DNA of 64,000 nt from Lophius americanus (taxonomy: Eukaryota; Chordata; Actinopteri; Lophiiformes; Lophiidae): assembly GCA_037951165.1 (NCBI GenBank), contig JBBDHG010000110.1:267501-331500 (forward strand), written 5' to 3'. Under the pieces are notes generated by a model. That model had not been told where the DNA came from. It made no database searches and worked only from the letters and a program-made list of their open reading frames with translations. Positions 1 through 14,267 of this stretch are shown in pieces (the stretch's first letter is position 1; each line of letters opens with the position of its first letter). Position numbers and translations under genes: made by a program.

Positions 1-1034
1 GTGAGAGTGTCACTCCATCCACCTGTCTGTCCGTCACATTTAGTTTCCGGAAAAATAAAAATTGTAATATATTTTCATGAAATATCATCATGAACTTCTT
101 GAGTTTAATTTTCCGTTTTTGGAAGTTTTTTTTTTCTTTCTTCACTTTTGTCCTCATGTCTAGAGCATAACTCTTAAAATGTTAAATATCATTTTCACTA
201 AATAGGTCGTTGTACTATTTGGGGAGCTCAGTTTCGCCTCTTTCTGAGAATGGGATTTTTCTGGAATTAATGTTTCCAGGTATTAACTCCAAACTTTATT
301 TACTTTAGAAAGGTAACCGTTGATTTATTGGGAATTTCAAGCATTTTGTTTTTATTATTTTCTTTTTCTCAAATATTTCAACATGCAAGTAGTCCATGAT
401 TGATCAATTCAACTGTTTGCAAACCTGCAAATAATTGATAAAGTTATTTTATATAACCATTCCGACTCTTCGTATTTATTTTTTGTCAACCACGTATTTA
501 TATGCGAGAGGAATCGCCTACTGTGACGAGAACGATAAACTAAATCTGCAGCTCACCTCAGCTCTGCCACTCATCATGAAATGCAACGGATGCAGATGCA
601 GCAAAAGACCGAAGAGGAAAAGGAAAAAAATAAGAAAGAGATAATCTAGTAACTAAATTTTACCCCATCATTATTCTTTAAAAATATTAGTACTTACTGA
701 CGTTGTTGTCGTCAAGGGAAAAAAAAGTTGCTGATTTTTTTTTTGTTTTTTTTGTTTTAATCAACACTAACGCGACTGCAATAAGACAACAAAAAAAAAA
801 CCATTAGTTTGTAAACAAAGTGAAGAACGATATTTTACCAGGAGTGGGTTTAAACAAAAGTAGAGCTTAAAAGGAGAGTGAATATATGAACTAAACCAAA
901 GGCTATAACAATTTCTATCTCAACTTGATTGCTAATATAACCTGTTAGATGAGAAAGCACCGAGGTTTGCTCCGAAAAAACAAGAAATGTTGTTTTAAAT
1001 ATTGTTTCAATATGTTTTTAAATGGTGATGCAGC
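1..1034. other. Unassigned AT-rich sequence
   Basis: Low-complexity T- and A-rich DNA; the small frame at 435-644 is lysine/arginine-rich at its end because of A-rich sequence. Nothing recognised. Confidence 0.5.
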
Positions 1035-1545
1035 AACAGTTCAATCAGAAGGACTATCCTAGGGCCACAGCTACTGCTAAGGTTGCCTCACCTTTCATGC
1101 TTGGTCTCAAATACCTGCTTCATTTCCAGCATTAATTGATATCAGCTGCATTCATTCAGGTAGCCTCATCATCACTCACTGTCCCACCTGCATGTTTAGC
1201 CCCTTCACCATCAGCTGCTGCCTTCAAATATGACCTCACCATTCAGCTAGTTCTTACATGTTGCTGATTCACGCGCCCTTCCTCCTCATCTCCACCTACT
1301 CCTCGGAGATCCATCGACCTCACAATTTTTTCAACCTCAGCAGAGTTATCAGCCACCATCAACAGTATCCAGACTCCAGAGGGCGGAGTCTGCCCTGACC
1401 ATGGTGCTGCTCAGGGCAGAGACCCTTCGTTCACAATCCCCCCCCACTCCGAAGAGTCTGAGCGCCTAGAACTTTCTAATAGACTCATTATCACACATCC
1501 TCTGTGGTACTAAATCATTCATCTACATTTTATCTTCTCCGATTG
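1035..1545 (+). repeat. Dispersed repeat R1, copy 1
   Basis: A roughly 450-510 bp family with three copies in the window. Shared blocks are tcagaaggactatcc, gatatcagctgc, ttgctgattcacgcg, catcagctgctg, gagttatcagccaccatcaa, a copy of cagactccagagg, and a 3' part with agtctgagcgcc and aataaat-like ends. No coding capacity is seen. Confidence 0.7.
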
Positions 1546-4500
1546 AAATATAGATATTTTCTATGTTGAAACTATCACTATAACTACTGATAAGTAGAAT
1601 TAATACAGTCCTATGGAGCTTTTGATCAATTACGAATCCGTGTATCAGATGGCAATCTTGACATGTTGGAGTTTTTCTCCATCAAGAGCTGAAACAACTC
1701 AAAAGCTTTGATGTTTTTTCCTGCATTTCCTTCCTTCCTGCATTCCATATAAAAAAAACACTGCCAGAACTGAACTCTCATTCTTAGAAAAAAAAAAAAA
1801 GATGCCTCAAGGCTCAGAAAAGTCGAAGCAAATACCAGCGTCTACTCCCAGTAAACATGGGAAGTATTCGCCACATTTTTGCTGACGCAGTCAGAACGAA
1901 CAACAAAAAACATCATCAGCGCCGACAAACATGCACCGCCAAAAGTCACAATTAATTCCCTTTAATGAAATGTCCTACTTCCTGCAAAGATGAAGGATGG
2001 TCTCACAAAAAGAAAAAAAAACAACCTCTACTTACTGCTTCCCATAAAAACAAACGCCTCCAATCAACTTATGGTCCAAACGCAGTCTCAATATGGACGT
2101 GGCTGACGAATCACATGAGGGTCGCTCCATTATGCACGACGTGCTTCTGGACGCTGAGTCACGCTCCATTCACAAATCCAAAGTGAGGAAGCAGCAGAAA
2201 TGATAAGCTGGCGTGGGCGGCGGGCGCCGTGACTTGGACGAGTGAAGATATGGAGTCGGTGATGGGGGAGTTTGTGACGAGCGTGAGAAACACCTCTTTA
2301 TGGACACTTAGGAGTGAAGGAAGGTTGTGTGCGCATGCCTAAATGCATGGGATCGCTTTTGCACGCCTCTGCATTTTCAGTTGTGTGTCTTGCTGCCTGA
2401 GGAATGCATCACTTTGGCTCTCAGCAAGTCCTCAGGGCCGCAGGCTGACATCCCCTCTGGGACGCTGTCTTGAAATCTTACACCCTGAACACAGACATGC
2501 ACATCGAGGACATGCATAACTAACTACAAAAAACATAAAAAACGAGCTCTAAATCATGACAATGTTAGTATAACATTCCCAGAATCATGTTTAGCCTCAT
2601 ACTGCCATCGTGTCTAAACGAAGCTACGTCTAAGGTGGCCAGCAAGCAACCTAATGACCACATTCCATTCCTTCAACATCGTGATGCTTATGCAGTGAAC
2701 CAGCCTCCAGTGAGTGCAATGTATGTAGGTGCATTCGTACTGTGCATTATTTCTCCATTGCTCCAGATGCCACTGCTTCCCTGCAGAGACTTGCTGACCT
2801 TTGCATCCTATCAACAGTGATGCGGATGCAGAACGCGGGAAAACAAGACATTAAAAGAAAAAAAGGGTTGCCTTGCATTGCCAAGATATGTACAAATAGG
2901 GGATACGTTTGTGTCGTGCAGCTGAACATGCCGACATATGCAGCTGGTGTTCACGGTGCATTCAGGACCACTAGTCAGGCTCCAGCATGAAGTAGCAAAA
3001 TGGAACGGCATTGGCTCCTGATGCTGCAAGGAGGTCTGGCTGTTGCAACGACTGAATCGCAAATCTCACAGGGACACTTTCCCTCCATCACATGACCTTA
3101 AATGGGACGATGCATGTGTGATGTCATCATGGACATGGCACTATGGCACTGAGCCACACTGTCTGCACAGGTCAGGGCGTAAATACAGATAAGAGCTTCT
3201 GTACTACTCAGTATAGTCCAGCAGTGGGAATGAAATGTCAGAACTTGAGATGGGGTTTGTTGTGATTTGGCTCCTCTAAACTGGATGACAGGGACTCTGC
3301 TGCCTCAAAATGCTGATTAACTCTTAAATATCTAAGATTATTATGCAATTAGATAAACATGTAGTGTTACTTAAAACTCTACTACATCTACAAAATAGCA
3401 AAGTAAGGCCTTTAAATCATAAATCTGTTTGATAAAAGTGGTATAACTACTCCAAAGAAGACACAAAAACAACACATAGATATCAGGTCCGTTTGATTTC
3501 ATGTAGCCTCGCTTAATTTAGGTTTCAGCGGGGTTTTACGAGCAGTAGCTGTTCAGATTGGGCGTCCTTTAGCAAAAACTAGTGAATAAAACGTCCGCAC
3601 GTTTGTATTTACCGCAATGCCGATGTTCTAGTGCACTCAAGCTGGTATATTTTACCTTCAATATTGTTATCTTACAAAGAAATATCAATAATAATACTCC
3701 GCAACAGTGAAAGAAACAGTCCTTCTGCTGTCATCGGGGACAGGGATGAGATGTAAGGACTTTTACTCCCAGTATGGACACAGAGTACAGACATCAAAAG
3801 TAAAGAAGTGTTAAAAAAAAAAGGTTACATGCCTGCTGTTTTTGTTTTTAGCAGAGCTGCATCCACCTCCAGGTGCGTGAAGGTAATTCCAATATTGTAA
3901 TAATCTGCCGAAAGTACACTCTCTCTACCAAACGCATCATAATGTATCAAGTCCACGGCTCACAGAAATCATTGGATTACACTATGGCTGTGACCCTAGA
4001 GGATTAGAGATGACCCGACATGCCCCCCATGATAAAACCTTTACATGTTGTTGTTTCCTGTCACAAAAAACCCAATCGGGGAAACTCAGCGATACACAGT
4101 AATGAATAAATGAATAATTAGAAGCGGGTCTGTGAGGTGAGCCTGCCTCCAGCTCTGACCCACTGACGAGATCTGGTCACAACCATCCAAACCGGAGCTA
4201 AGCTCGGTTCCCCGGCTGCAAACGGACTAGATTCTCTAACGATGTCACTCTCTCAGACTGAGTGTGTGTGTTTCCAGGGGTGAGTCACGCCGCCTCAGCT
4301 GCAGGATGAAAGGCCTGCGATCAAGCAGGAAGCCGCTGTGGCCGCAAATCATTAACATTTGACGTGGGTAACAAAAAAAAAAAGAAAAGGTTATCATTCA
4401 TACTTTTTACAGAAAGCAGCTGCATCACAGCGGCTGGCGATCAATCCACAGCAGAGTGGGCACTCTCCACACAATCTCCGTCTCGTTCACACGAATACAG

Positions 4501-4779
4501 ACCAGGAAGTTTATTCCCATTAACCAATGAGTAACCATGGCGACAAAAGTGTCACAAACTGTTCCAAATGTATGGAACGTTCTGATAACATATGTTCAAC
4601 TTTATATGCAATTGTAAACAAAACGTGAAATCTGTGTTGCTTTGTTCAAATAAAAATGTCCGAAAGCCAAAGTGATTTAATTTCAATTCCAAAAAAATAA
4701 TATCAGATCATAAAAGGAGATTTTAAGGTTAACAATTCTATGGCCCAAAAGGTTTATACGATGGAAATGTTTAAATATG
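1546..4779. other. Unassigned intron sequence
   Basis: AT-rich with short A runs. Overlapping small frames near 2587-3062 occur on both strands, which argues against coding. Nothing recognised. Confidence 0.5.
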
Positions 4780-5165
4780 TTTTTTCTATAAGTTCTATGC
4801 TTGTTTTATAGCCTTGTGTGAGGAAGAGCTGGATTGTTTTGGGGAAAGGTCAGTCCCATATTTATGCCACTAGGGGGAGCTTCATCTCCAAAATCACAGA
4901 TTTCAGGCCATAATTACTCAACCGTTGGTCCGGTTTATTCCAGGTTTGGTGCATATGCATCGTATTTACTCTAAATCATATTTTACTCAGTAGGGGGAGT
5001 TTTTTGGATGAAACACCGTTTTGCCAAAACATAACTTCTTCAGCGTTGGTCCGTTTTATTCAAATTTACCTCATAAGAACCGCCTGAATCTAACTTGTTT
5101 TTTCTGGGGGGTTTTAACCGTAACTTTACTTTACAAATTGGTATTATACATTTAGACAAGGAGAG
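4780..5165 (+). repeat. Dispersed AT-rich repeat R2, copy 1
   Basis: The modules are gagctggattgttttgggga, then tatgccactagggggagctt, then ttggtccggtttattccagg. A second weaker cycle follows with cagtagggggagttttttgg and gttggtccgttttattcaaa. The internal periodic layout (agggggag, then a response phrase gttggtccgnttnattcaaatt) recurs in all copies. Confidence 0.75.
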
Positions 5166-5649
5166 AGAATATTTCTATGTAATATTCTTCATCTCCTCGT
5201 CCATCTGAGCTGAGGTTACGCTGATATTCCATTGAAAACCAGCGAAAAGCCACAAGCAGACGGATCAATAATCAAAAGACAATGCTGGCATCGTGCTCTC
5301 AGCTGCGTGTGATGGAACACTGATACATGCTGACACACACTCACTCTCTGACCACAACACACCGCCTCAGCGCTCAGAGGTATTAGCGCCCCTTAACAAT
5401 TTTGTGATGAGGCAGATGAAGCTGTTGCTTTCTAATTCTTCTCCCACGATTTTTCCCGAGGCAATGAAAATGAATGTTGTTCGGCATTCACTAAAATGCT
5501 TCTCATTATATTCATGACGTATGTTAATGCCACACCTGGACAGGAAGCGGCGTACGACGTTTTTGCAATTCGATAGTTCAAAATTTCCTATTAAATTTAA
5601 TGGTAATGCCATGCAGTACAATAATTGGGAGAAACAGAGCACAAAACAG

Positions 5650-6105
5650 AATAATTACTGTACTAAAGTAGAGTTTTCCGATATCTGTACTGATATTTTT
5701 TTATTTCTTACAAATTTTTATTTTTACTCCCTACTTTTTGTTTTACCCTAATATCTGTTGTCTTTACTACTTCTTAAAACCTTTTTACAAGTGTATTTTT
5801 ACTTTCATACTTTTTAACTTTTGCATTTTTATTTTTTACTTTTGCACTCGTAACATTAACCTTTATATTTTATTAACTTTTATACCTGTATTATTTTACT
5901 TTCATACTTTTTTCAATTTTACAATTTTTCTACTAAAATCTTTTACTTTGATATTTTTTTTATCTATTATATCCGCTATACAATTTTTTGATTTCTAATC
6001 TTGAGTTCTAAAAAGTACTCTAAAATAATAAAAACACTATTTTGCTATAAGTACATTTACTTTTTACTGGACTAGCTGTACTTTTACTGAAGTGACGAAT
6101 GAAAT
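5650..6105 (+). repeat. Degenerate T-rich low-complexity tract
   Basis: Irregular repetition of tttttactttt-like words with occasional c and g for about 450 bp. It gives open but meaningless Phe/Leu/Tyr-rich frames. It is probably decayed microsatellite or element sequence. Confidence 0.7.
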
Positions 6106-9100
6106 GCTTTTGCCAGTCCTGATGAACCTTCTAAAAAAGAGTTAAAAGTTATAACCACACTTACTGAGAGTAAATTTCAGATCCTGGGATGTGACTCGGG
6201 TCAAATCTCCGTCTTGATGCTCCTCGCAAACACATGTCCTTCTGTCGACGAGCCTCTCATGACTCTAGTCCAGTCCAGTCTAAGTAACGAGGCACCGGCG
6301 CCACATAAGAACCTGTAACCAGGTCTTTGCTGATTATCCAGCCCTCTCTCCTCCAGCACCTTCTTTTATATCTAGAGTTTGGTCTACGGATGGTTTCCAC
6401 ACAGCAGCAGGTGCAGTCTTGCAGCAGAACTCTTCCGGCTGAGAGTGAGACACCGGTTCTTCCGGGTCGGCCTCTGCTGCCGCTGACGATGTTAAATAAG
6501 AACGCCAAAAGCAATCAAGGTGAAAAAGCAATGGGCGAGCCCCCGTGGGGATTGTGCCACCTCTACTTTGTGGATAATGGAGAGAAGTCAAATGAGAACA
6601 AATGAGTGGCTCCGTGTCGCTGATCTGTCCGCTTAGAGGGAATCAAGCCCACTAATGACGACGATGCATCCTGGAGTGGTCTCTATTGAACTGAGATAAC
6701 CAGAACAAAGCATGGACAGAAGAAACACAAGCTGAATGCGCAGATCTAAACACAGAGCAATTCAAAGATGGTAGGGGAGGAGGAAAGACGCCTCGGTAGC
6801 TCCATTTAAAGATGTGGGAGTCATGACCCCCCGTTGTGTGGGTGGGACGCCCATCAAATATTAAAATCCAGCATCAACTCAACATCCCAGCAGCAGTTCC
6901 TTATATCCAAATAACAATGAAGCAACCAGGATGACCTGCTTTATTTCTGATGCTCTGCTCCGCCCACATCTGGATAGACTTTTGGGTTTAATACCGTCGT
7001 CATGTGAACGCTCCGATTGGCTGGAAGTCGAGCAGTGACCCGGCCCGACCTGTCGGCTGCTCAGTCCTCCGAGTAGGATTACATTCAATGGCTGATTACA
7101 AGCTGACTGCGATCGCTAATCGCCATTGGAGCCCTGCTCCCCTAATCTTATCATCATTAAACCTAGTAAAAATACATGTTTTTGGATCCAGAGTTCACTT
7201 TAAGGCATCAAATCAAATACAGCGGCTAGAGAGAGGGAGATGGAACAATTTTCTCTACAACATCGTTTATGAGCGTTGCAAACTCATGTCACCATGGTGA
7301 CGTAGCGTCAGCGACCTATTTGTGTAGGTGTTTTATTGACAAATGTATGTCTTTGGTGTTGGTGCTAGTTTTTTCCACCACTTTTACCATCCGACACCAT
7401 CCGTTTCTCTCCTCTTCTCCTCCTTCCATCTCTCAGCCCTCCCATGAGACGCTTGCTGATTTGTGTGTGTTGTGTTTGTGATGGCGGCAGTGACAGGTGA
7501 GTGACAGCGCCATGGAACTAGGGAGGGCAGGTAGGGATGTAGGGACAGTGTGTTCCAGGAGGGCCGCCAAAGGGAGGTGAAAAAGGTGAAAGGACCTTTG
7601 GGGTGATTTATCACGACACTGTAAAACAGTAATGGTTAAACACTTCAATTGGTAACACTCATTAAATAAAGTATTTATAACTATGATAAATGAGTTGATG
7701 CAAAAATAGTTCATTTAGTTTCACTATTTGAACTAACTTCTTCAATTTAAATGTTACATATAACCTGATGACCTAGAAAATAATTTTATTTATTAAAATA
7801 TTTATGAAGATTCATCCATTAATTAATGACTTATTGTCAGCATCTGGATCTACTAAAAATCTCCAACAAACCTATAAGTATCTCTGAAATACTCTGGAAA
7901 CATTCCCCTCTCCTCATTCTCTTGTGCATTCCACTTCCACGTCTCTGCTCAGCGCACTTTCAGTTTATTGCCTTTTTTAATGAAATATGAATTATTTGAA
8001 CAAAAATAATAATATATGATATTATATATAACTATATATTCTATACATATATATATCTGATAATAAGCTAGGGTGACTTTTAGTGTTTGGAATTGTTATT
8101 ATATAGAACGTAAGATTCAAAATAAGATTGTAGAGTATGAAAGACGAATCGTCTGAGAAGAACACAATAAGGAGGCTCAACTGTCCGTCAAAACGTAGAG
8201 GGGTGGAGTCAAAACTCAAAAATCTAGTGCAGTAAGTTTTCTTCAAATTTCAATTTCTCCTTATTTTTCTCTCTCTCTTCCTTTCTTTTTTTTTTTTTTA
8301 TACTGTACAGACTCAGGGATGGGGCAAGGCTACAAAACTCTGAACAACTTTGAATATGTGAGGATGGTTCTGCCGAGGAAAAAACTGCTTCAGACCATCA
8401 GTAACGCTGATGTGATGAACTTCACTTTTTCATTCTAATAAATGGCGTTCCCATTTTAGTTTCCCATTCCATGTGAAAAAAAAAATTTCCCTTCATCCTT
8501 CTCTAGGAGCATTCTGTATAGCATTTCAAGTTCTGTGCTAAAATAAAATTGCCCATGTTGCTGTAAGGTGATGCCCCCACTTCAGTTCTCAAGTACACCC
8601 TGTCACAGGACAGCCTGTACTTGATTTTGTTCTGTATCTTCATCACTCCTGCACATCAAATCTATTTAAGAGCTCACACTCGATGCTGACGCTGTTCAGG
8701 AACATCTGCTTCTGCTGCTAGCAGCGGGATGTCAATGATGTAATGGAACAGGGCAGTGAGAGAAATGATGGAGCAGTTGATTTGTAGGAGAGCAGGTACT
8801 CGAGGACTAAGCTTTCCCACTAAATCCGTCCTCTTGTATACGGAAGCAGCCAGTCTTGTCTGTCAGCCTGTTTTATTTGCTTACAGAACTGAAGTTAATG
8901 CGTAAAATAAAACGTAAGTGCGTTGATTTTTAAAATCCTACAGGAGACACCTAACGCATCTGAGGGCTCTTCAATTAAAATAAAAAGGTGAAGTGTAAAT
9001 GCAACAAAGGAGCTTCGCCGAAGGTTAGCGAGTTATATTCTGAAATCCTGCGTTATACCAGAAATTTCCCCTGATTGAATTCCTCAAATTAAATGTGACC

Positions 9101-9237
9101 CCTTAATAATCTCTAACAGTCCATATTGACTCAACCTAACTATTTCTGTGGCGTCAGCAATAAAATTTAGGTTAAGATCCCGTAGTGACTCGATAATGAA
9201 GATGAATAGAGTTCAGTAGTTTTCTGAACTGTCTTAA
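6106..9237. other. Unassigned intron sequence
   Basis: Mixed-composition DNA. Short frames near 6257-6605, 7004-7300 and 7433-7714 lack splice signals and similarity. A T run lies near 8285-8300. I see nothing else I can support. Confidence 0.5.
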
Positions 9238-9306
9238 TTTTTAGTCATATTATATAGTATGTCTTAATTTTTAGTCATATTATATAGAAGGTCTTTATTT
9301 TTAGTC
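9238..9306 (+). repeat. Local tandem repeat, about 32-bp unit, two to three copies
   Basis: The unit gtcttaatttttagtcatat plus tatatag is repeated almost exactly twice, with a third partial copy (gtctttatttttagtcacc), directly upstream of the LINE-type tail. Confidence 0.85.
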
Positions 9307-9329
9307 ACCTTTAGAATACTAACGCTGCA

Positions 9330-9385
9330 ACGACTACATTTCCCCTTTTGGGGATTAATAAAGTTTCTATCTATCTTACCTGTCT
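9330..9385 (+). repeat. 3' tail of a LINE-type element
   Basis: ttggggattaataaagtttc followed by tatctatct is the usual 3' end of several fish non-LTR elements. No coding part is attached. Confidence 0.55.
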
Positions 9386-10069
9386 TTATAAAACAAGATG
9401 GTTTTCATTGTTTAAATTCATAAGAGCTAAAGTTAGACATAATTTGACTTATAGATTAGAATTTACAGACAAGAAACAGTTTTTCCCACCACAAGCCGGC
9501 AGATGCTGAAAAGCGTGAGGTGCCCCACCAACACCGTTGGGAAGGAAAGAAGGCCCGACCTGATTTGCATATAACCCAGATAGGCTGGAATCAGATTTAT
9601 GATGTGGCTGACAGAGAGGCTAAGTGTAAAAGAAAGTGTTCTAAATCACATCCCGGTTTTATCTGGTTATAACGAGAACCTGCAGAGATTATCTGCTCTT
9701 GAATCTCAAACATTCATGCATTACAAGGTTTGAAAATAATGGGGCATTGCACCCTGCAGGGTTTTACGAGGATTATTGTGCCTCAGAGAGATACCGATGC
9801 ACCGAGTCACGTGATGTCTGGAGAAGCAACTGCGTAGCATATACTGTACATAAAAATGACTGATGGAGCTGGCATAGTGACCAGTCTACAGTGAGAGAAC
9901 AAGAAAGCAGAAGCAACTATTGTGGATGAGGAATGAAGCAATCAACTCAAGCTGTCAATCAATCAGCGAGAACTGAAGCGGAGATTTAAACTATTGGTTC
10001 AACAGTAATATGCTGGTTAGTCAAGGTTGAATTTGTGCATGAATCTATGTTCCTAACCCTGAAGTCCAC

Positions 10070-10930
10070 CTCAATTTATTATACCACAGAGCTTCTAAAA
10101 ACCATCTTAGACCATAGTGAAAGGAAAAACTGGATTAATTTTGGAAAAACAGTTGCATGTTTTAGCCAGTAGAGGGAGATTTATCTCCAAAAGCTTTTGG
10201 GCGATAATTTCCCAGCCTTTAGTCCAATTGATTCCAATTTTGATGAATATGAGTCGACTCTTAGAGATCTAATTTGTATATATCATATTTTATATAAATT
10301 TATATATATATATATTAAATATATAATTTCTTTTTCTACTCTAAAAGTTCATATTGTACTCTTTAGGGAGAGCTTTTTTCTTCCAGCCATCGGTCCGATT
10401 TAGTCCAAATTGAACTCAGATGAACCGCATTAAGAGTATCTAACTCGTACTTGTCATATTTTATTTTAATTGTTCATACTATGCTTTGTAGGAGGGCTTT
10501 TTTTGCAAAAGAACCCACAGCTTTTGACTGTTACTCTCCAACCGATTATGTCCAAATAGGCTCCTGAATCCGCAACAGAACATCTTTCCTTTATATATAT
10601 TATTTCAATTTTAAAGTTGATATTTTACTCATTAGGGGAAATTTTCTTGAGGAAAACACAGTTCCTCATCCTTAACTTCCGAACAATGAATCCACTTGTC
10701 TAAATTTGGCTCATATGGATTGAAGCTTTACTTACTTAGCACAAAAAGTATGTATTTACTGTATGTATCTTCATTATTAAGTCACTAATTTTATTGACTT
10801 TTTAAGATTATTAATGTGTTCAATCACAGGGATTGCTTGTACCCTTAGGGGACTGAAGGCTTCTAATGGAAATTCCCTTGCTGTCATGGACGACAGTGTA
10901 GGGGTAGCTATGCCTTATTTTTAAACCAGC
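10070..10930 (+). repeat. Dispersed AT-rich repeat R2, copy 2 (long)
   Basis: It contains at least three cycles of the agggagag / gattcca.. layout (near 10170, 10360, 10490 and 10630). It ends with the 3' hallmark ttgctgtcatggacgacagt and then gtaggggtagctatg. Confidence 0.75.
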
Positions 10931-13900
10931 CATTTAATAAACATAATAATATGCTTAATACAGTCTAATTGAGCCCAATTCAGGCGTATTTGTAACTAAC
11001 CAGCTAATTTTTTTTTAGAAAAAAGCCTGCAAAAGCCTGTTTTTGCCCTCATCCGGAGGCGCTTGTTTGGGCCATGGTTTGTGACATGCGATACTTCAGT
11101 CGGCTTAAATGAATGATGAGTTCACAATGTGAAAAGTAAACCAAAAACATTTGAGATCGGTGTGCGCATCACTTTTAAGCGTCCTCTGGAAACACTGCAG
11201 TTGTATTGTAGGTTTACAGTGCATTTTTCTAATGGGTTATGTCGTGGCTTTTACAGCGCCTTCTCCAAATACCGCAGATATGCTGACAAATTGATGAAGA
11301 TGTTTTCTAAACTTGCTTGTGTTTCGCCTATTTGCATGTGTTTTCTCAATTTGCAGTGTTTTCTCAATTTGCTTCTCGGACACCGTTTTTAAATGTTAGT
11401 TGAAAATATGAATAAGAAGTCGATTATCATACAGAAATAAAAAAATTCAAAAAAGAACAAGTGAAAATTAAGACATGAATACATAATACGATTACAGATA
11501 ATTAAAAAAAGAGTGTTATTGAAATCAAGCATTTTTTATTAAGAAATCACAGCAGATGCCCCACGGTTTCATTCTGAGTAGCAGATGGCACATAGCTCTG
11601 TAGAAAGTTTATTGTGAACCAAGTGGACACAAAGTTGTGCAGACCCCCCATCTATCAGCGCAGCTGACAGATTCTGCAGATCTATGTGTATTCACTAACC
11701 GGCTGCAAGAACACAGACTCAATCCTCCTGTCTAAGACCAGACCAAACAGTTCCTTCTGGGTCCGTGTTTATACTCTGTATGGTTTATACATCTTCTGCA
11801 CTGCGACGCCTGTTAGGTCTCCTTTTTAAGAAGAAGCACCGCTCGCGCTCTATCTAGGCCAAGCCCCAGCAGAATATGCCGGTAAGATTAGCTACATGTC
11901 GGTACCGCTATGCTGCTGCTTGCCTCTGCAAGAGAAAGCTGCAGAGAAAGGTTAGCGAGGCATGTGTGCATATTGTTATCACATTGCAAAGGAGTGGATG
12001 CACAAAAAATGCTCACCACAGTTTGAATTTAATAAAGCACAGACCTCTGGGGGGCGGAAAAACAGCTCAATTGGGGGACATTTGGAGCAGCGGAAGAATC
12101 CTGCTTGTAATTAAGCTTATTGACTTCAGCTTGACTGGAACAAAGGTACAGGATAATACAGAGAATTGTTACAGCGTGGGGTGGAGGTGTCCTCTGAAGG
12201 GGCTTTAAGTAATCAGCACCACAACTCTGGTTGGCAATTAACATTTTTTTACTAAGTATTTGAACCTGTGAGAAGATGCATGTGTTTGAGGCTAATCCCT
12301 GTCCAGACGTTCGTGTTACATAATAATATAAAAAACGTCTAGATCATAGAATAACCTTGTAAAAACAAACCACAAGCACACCCTGTAACACATCCGGGTA
12401 ACAGGAACTGCCTTTTGACATGGGAAAAGTGTATGTGGGAACCAGACAGCATTGTGGGAGGAAACTCAGTTTCCATATGGGGTAACTTCACCTATAAGCC
12501 AATGACCGTTTGACCCCTATAAAAGAACTACATGACGCTGATATTCGCCTCCTATAGTTCAGGACATTTATCTACACATCAAATGTGACACTAAACTGAA
12601 TTAACATAATATCAGCTAAAATTTTGTTCAAGACTGTATCATTATTATTTACTATCTAACAGGAGTGAATTTCCCAGGAGTTCTATGAATTTAAACAGTC
12701 CGGATCATCATCTGAATCAAGTTATATTATCATCATCTGCAATTGTACGCTATGTTTATATTCTATTTTTCTTTTATTCACCCGTATATAGAAGAAAACT
12801 GTATTTTTTGTAGACCTTAAGAGGATGTTGCCTTATCCTTGTCAAATCACGAAAGAGCTGCACAATGCATCCAATTTAATTGCTTCCCACAATCAAATAA
12901 ACATGATTTGGTGTGGTTTTAAAAATGCTCCACCACTCCACTGCAAAGCAAATCAAGCGCTCCCCAAACCACTACGTGACCAATCAAATCCATTCCCTGC
13001 AATCTGTGCAAACATTTCCTGGATTTGGTCTAATCTGGATTTGGTTTAGAATATAAAATGTCTAGTGGAGCAGAAGTCTAACAGTCCGTCCCTCAAAGCC
13101 GATCATCTGCCATTGTTTAAAATTCTTTTCGGATTTACGGCACGTGACGTTGACCAAGAAAAAAAGAGTTGTGTCTGCACCATAAAGCAACACAACTAAA
13201 CAGGTCAACCACTTGAACCACACCCACATACAAACTGCTGTATGAAAGAAGCATGACGGCCAAGAAAAAGATACTAATGTAAATCACCCATCATCAACGC
13301 AGTAGCCCATAACAGCAAGTCTCAAAATGTCATCAGCAGTTATTGCCTAAATTCAAATAATTCAAATAAGCAAAGTGAAGAAGCCACATGAACAGAAGCT
13401 TTGCCCCCCAACAAAGATTATGTGAAATTTAATTGAAAGGCCCATCGGTTTTCGACGTACATACTTTCGTAAGTGCGGACAAGGATAACCCTATATGCCC
13501 CCAAAGGCAGGGGCATAAAACTTCGGGGGGTCCTACTTTTAAGTGTTTGTGGTGCAATCACACTTAAAAGATATAATTAAGGCGTCGTAAAATGAGTAAA
13601 CACCAGCATGTTATTATTCGCAGTTTCACACCACCGTCCCACACGCACACGCCCCAGCGCCATAATACAAGCACCCTCCAGCCGCACATGAAGTAAAGCT
13701 GCCATTCCTTCCTGCCGCTGTGCTGTAGCATGTCGGCTGCTCGGTGCTTGTCACTCATTGTTCTTTTTCACAAAGAGCTGTGTGTAGGGAACATATTGAG
13801 ATTTGTCTCGCTATTCATAACCCTGCAAATTCTATTGTAGCACTGGATGTATTTCTGCAGTGGAAAACATGTCTTAAGTACCTCCCCATCTCTCTGACAT

Positions 13901-14267
13901 GCGAGTAATTGAACACACACCGACACACACACACTTTCTCTCCGCACATGAAGGTCCTCTTGATTCTTCTAAGTGTGCATTTTTCATTCCAGCGAGGGAG
14001 CTGCTTTTGAAATGAAAAGAGGGGGCGCTGTGTGGCTGTCGAGCTACAGAGAGAAAAAAACTGAGGGGTGAGTCAGGGGTGGCTTCAATCGCTGCCCAAA
14101 AACAACATCTCTGGTGCTCGACGGACGGAGGATCCTTTTGGGACGCTGGCACCGGTCCAGGCTGGCCGGTACTTGTGCCGTTTGTTGCTCCATTCCCCCA
14201 CCAACCTCTCACCGTTCCCTCTCCTTCTTCCTTCTCTGAACTCCTCCGAGTCTATTATTGTCCACAG
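10931..14267. other. Unassigned intron sequence
   Basis: No repeats or exons I can name. The region just left of the candidate exon (13900-14260) becomes more GC-rich and pyrimidine-rich. Confidence 0.45.
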
